Source of the DNA: an uncultured Eubacteriales bacterium
Lineage (GTDB): Bacteria; Bacillota; Clostridia; Lachnospirales; Anaerotignaceae
Assembly: GCA_934552695.1 (NCBI GenBank)
Contig: CAKTER010000091.1
Location: 1 to 6,617, forward strand
Direction of reading: 5' to 3'
Length of the DNA stretch: 6,617 nt
Under the pieces are notes generated by a model. The model saw only the letters and a list, made by a program, of their open reading frames with translations. It was not told the DNA's origin and did not search any database. Below are positions 5,226 to 6,617 of this stretch, piece after piece (the first letter of the stretch is position 1; every line of letters starts with the position of its first letter). A program made the position numbers and the translations under genes.

Positions 5226-6383
5226 GTGTCGTACCCTCCCTTAAGCTTGTATATTCACATTCCTTTTTGTAAGCAAAAGTGCGCTTATTGCGATTTTCCG
5301 TCCTTTGCCGGGCTGGAAAGCTGTTATGACGATTATGTGGAGGCGCTTTGCAGCGAGCTGAAGCGCTCCGCCGACCTGTGCCGGGACTATACCATCCCCA
5401 CGGTGTTTTTTGGCGGCGGCACCCCCACGGTGCTGTCCCCGAAGCAGCTGGGGCGGCTGATGGATGTAGTGATGCGGAAGTACCGGTTGGAGGACGGGGC
5501 CGAAATCACCATGGAGGCCAACTCCGGTACGCTGGATAAAAAAATGCTCACAGAGCTTTCGGCCATGGGGGTAAACCGGCTTTCCATGGGGCTACAGGCC
5601 TGGCAAAACCGGCACCTAAAGCGGCTGGGCCGCATCCATACCCAAGAGGAGTTTGTGCAAAACTACACCGACGCCCGGGCGGCCGGGTTCCAAAACATTA
5701 ACGTGGACGTGATGTTCGGCCTGCCGGGGCAAACCCTGAACGATTGGGCCGAAACCCTGGAACATGTGGTGCAGCTTTCTCCCGACCATTTGTCGGCCTA
5801 CAGCCTGACGGTGGAGGAGGGAACTCCCTTTTTTGAACAGCAGGAGGCAGGGACCCTAAACCTCCCCGGCGAGGCCATGGACCGGCGGATGTATGCCCTG
5901 GCCCGGGACGTGCTGCCCCGGTTTGGCTACCATCAATACGAAATCTCCAACTTTGCCCGGGACGGAAAAGAAAGCCGTCACAATTTGGTTTATTGGACCT
6001 GCAACGAATATTTGGGACTGGGGCTGGCAGCCCATTCGTATGTGGCCGGAGACCGGTTCCACAATACCCGGGACATGAAAAAGTATTTGGAGGCCCGGGG
6101 GAATAAACGGGCCATGCTGGAGGAAATGGAGCGACTGACCCCCGAGGATAAAATGGCGGAGTTTTGTTTTATGGGGCTGCGGCTGACCCGGGGCATTTCC
6201 ACTGCCGAGTTCGAAAAACGGTTTGGGGCGGCCTTTGCCGATGTGTACGGCCCGGTGGCGGAACGGTTCCGGGACGAGGGGCTGCTGAAAAAGACCGACG
6301 AGGGCTGGGCTTTGACCAACCGGGGGCTGGATGTGGCCAATACCGTGTTTGCCGCCTTTATTTTGGATAAAAAAGAGGAATAA
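5226..6383 (+). CDS. hemW: Radical SAM heme chaperone HemW (formerly annotated as HemN-like coproporphyrinogen oxidase)
   Basis: HemW is a cytosolic or membrane-associated radical-SAM protein that binds heme and delivers it to heme proteins. The [4Fe-4S] motif CX3CX2C is Cys15, Cys19 and Cys22 in IPFCKQKCAYCDF. True HemN has a fourth cysteine two residues later (CXC); here Phe24 stands there, the mark of HemW. Further signatures are FFGGGTPT (61-68), MEANSGT (96-102), DVMFGLPGQT (161-170), YEISNFA (238-244) and the heme-binding-type RHNLVYW (251-257), then a winged-helix-like C-terminal part with DEGWALTNRGLDVAN. I chose the GTG at 5226, giving 385 residues, the normal size. The reading frame is open back to a TTG at 5160, but those 22 codons lack family character and overlap the predicted promoter. 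AAGGCGGTG (5215-5223) serves as a rather close ribosome binding site. HemW immediately before CIRCE-hrcA is a conserved Firmicute order. All key residues are intact. Confidence 0.95.
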   Translation: MSYPPLSLYIHIPFCKQKCAYCDFPSFAGLESCYDDYVEALCSELKRSADLCRDYTIPTVFFGGGTPTVLSPKQLGRLMDVVMRKYRLEDGAEITMEANSGTLDKKMLTELSAMGVNRLSMGLQAWQNRHLKRLGRIHTQEEFVQNYTDARAAGFQNINVDVMFGLPGQTLNDWAETLEHVVQLSPDHLSAYSLTVEEGTPFFEQQEAGTLNLPGEAMDRRMYALARDVLPRFGYHQYEISNFARDGKESRHNLVYWTCNEYLGLGLAAHSYVAGDRFHNTRDMKKYLEARGNKRAMLEEMERLTPEDKMAEFCFMGLRLTRGISTAEFEKRFGAAFADVYGPVAERFRDEGLLKKTDEGWALTNRGLDVANTVFAAFILDKKEE

Positions 6384-6391
6384 ATTAGGAA

Positions 6392-6464
6392 GTTTGGGGC
6401 CGGGGCAAACTTTTGTCCCGGGGCGCCGTATATGGTATTGAACCGGAGGCAAACCCGGTCTTTT
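6392..6464 (+). other. Hairpin-rich hemW 3' region with a weak terminator candidate
   Basis: Three inverted repeats lie here. CCGGGGCAA (6400-6408) pairs with TTGTCCCGG (6413-6421), with one G.T wobble. An alternative stem, GTTTG (6392-6396) with CAAAC (6406-6410), excludes the first. ACCGG (6442-6446) pairs with CCGGT (6455-6459) and is followed by CTTTT, a weak intrinsic terminator. CCGGGGCAAAC (6400-6410) recurs as CCGGAGGCAAAC (6443-6454). No strong terminator of hemW is visible, so some read-through into hrcA is possible. Confidence 0.4.
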
Positions 6465-6469
6465 ACAAT

Positions 6470-6500
6470 TATCACTTGACAGATTTTGTGTCAGGTGATA
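6470..6500. repeat. 12-bp inverted repeat spanning the hrcA promoter
   Basis: TATCACTTGACA (6470-6481) and TGTCAGGTGATA (6489-6500) are inverted copies with one T.G exception and a 7-base spacer. The left arm contains the whole -35 and the right arm ends inside the -10. It may be an operator for a second regulator. Because TTTT follows the right arm (6501-6504), it could instead, or also, act as an AT-rich terminator for hemW transcripts. Confidence 0.65.
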
Positions 6501-6504
6501 TTTT
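6476..6504 (+). promoter_or_regulatory. Sigma-A promoter of the hrcA heat-shock operon
   Basis: A perfect -35 TTGACA (6476-6481), a 17-base spacer and TATTTT (6499-6504) preceded by TGA (extended -10) form a strong vegetative promoter. The predicted start is near 6511, so CIRCE begins about five bases into the transcript, the usual arrangement for HrcA-repressed operons. Confidence 0.82.
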
Positions 6505-6515
6505 AAGACCATGAC

Positions 6516-6542
6516 TTAGCACTCATAAAGGGAGAGTGCTAA
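6516..6542. promoter_or_regulatory. CIRCE operator (HrcA binding site)
   Basis: TTAGCACTC (6516-6524), a 9-base spacer, and GAGTGCTAA (6534-6542) match the CIRCE consensus at all 18 arm positions. CIRCE is the operator bound by HrcA, whose activity depends on GroEL; at heat shock repression is relieved. It lies between the promoter and the hrcA start codon, which begins 17 bases after it. Confidence 0.98.
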
Positions 6543-6559
6543 CAAATGGGGGTGGCAAT

Positions 6560-6617
6560 ATGTTAAATGACCGAAAAGTGAAAATTTTGGAAGCGATTAT
6601 TCAGGACTATATTGCGA
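6560..6617 (+). CDS. hrcA: Heat-inducible transcription repressor HrcA, N-terminal fragment
   Basis: The visible 19 codons read MLNDRKVKILEAIIQDYIA, the characteristic opening of HrcA: the first helix of its N-terminal winged helix-turn-helix, before the conserved region that includes PVGSRT in full-length members. The reading frame runs off the window, so about 95% of the protein is unseen. The ATG at 6560 has GGGGGTGG (6548-6555) as ribosome binding site; an earlier ATG at 6546 is out of frame and soon stops. The perfect CIRCE and promoter immediately upstream make the identification secure and predict autorepression and a grpE-dnaK-dnaJ continuation downstream, which is inference from the conserved operon. 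Confidence 0.93.
   Translation, partial: MLNDRKVKILEAIIQDYIA

Noticed and set aside
4247..5272. A 341-codon plus-strand reading frame, Gly- and Ala-rich
   Set aside because: It lies in another frame of the MATE gene and runs into hemW; its composition is that of GC-rich out-of-frame translation, with no ribosome binding site or recognisable domain.
5226..6383. HemN, the true oxygen-independent coproporphyrinogen III oxidase
   Set aside because: The fourth cysteine of the HemN CX3CX2CXC motif is replaced by Phe24, and the length and heat-shock neighbourhood are those of HemW.
1..6617. Mobile elements, CRISPR arrays, tRNA/rRNA genes, toxin-antitoxin or defence systems
   Set aside because: No transposase, recombinase, regularly spaced repeats, cloverleaf or rRNA-like sequence, or defence-type gene pair was seen on either strand; composition is uniform across the genes.

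Overview
The window looks like chromosomal backbone from a moderately GC-rich Firmicute of the class Clostridia, plausibly an Oscillospiraceae/Ruminococcaceae-type gut anaerobe. The evidence is the gene families (a compact SufB/SufD-like scaffold, a clostridial-type MATE pump, HemW followed by HrcA), a perfect CIRCE operator, sigma-A-type promoters, GGAGG/GGTGA-type ribosome binding sites, and coding DNA rich in GGG, CGG and CCC codons with AT-rich intergenic gaps. The taxonomic placement is an inference from style, not a match I could compute.

Layout, left to right. (1) 1-917 (+): a SufB/SufD-family Fe-S assembly scaffold, missing only the first base of its probable start codon. (2) 990-2327 (+): RarA/MgsA, an AAA+ ATPase of replication-fork maintenance. 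(3) 2328-2457: an AT-rich gap with an extended -10 promoter and a 12-nt tandem repeat, leading into 2458-2982 (+), a small HD-domain phosphohydrolase-like protein. (4) 2983-3206: a convergent junction with a plus-strand terminator, two minus-strand terminators and an unexplained structured segment. (5) 3207-3665 (-): an Lrp/AsnC-family regulator. (6) 3666-3791: a divergent promoter region with repeated motifs. (7) 3792-5147 (+): a MATE-family efflux pump. (8) 5226-6383 (+): HemW, a radical-SAM heme chaperone. (9) 6384-6559: a hairpin-rich spacer, then a strong promoter overlaid by a 12-bp inverted repeat, then CIRCE. (10) 6560-6617 (+): the first 19 codons of hrcA, the heat-shock repressor, which runs off the window.

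How the parts work together. The Lrp-like gene and the MATE gene share a divergent control region, so regulation of the pump by its neighbour is a natural hypothesis. HemW followed by CIRCE-hrcA is the conserved left border of the class I heat-shock operon (hrcA-grpE-dnaK-dnaJ); HrcA should bind CIRCE and repress its own operon. The scaffold, RarA and the HD protein are housekeeping or unassigned genes with no evident functional link.

I see no mobile element, CRISPR array, tRNA, rRNA, toxin-antitoxin pair or defence island, and no broken gene. I found no convincing new system. The observations most worth checking are regulatory or structural: the inverted repeat spanning the hrcA promoter, the structured segment downstream of the Lrp-like gene, and the repeats in the Lrp/MATE and HD leaders.
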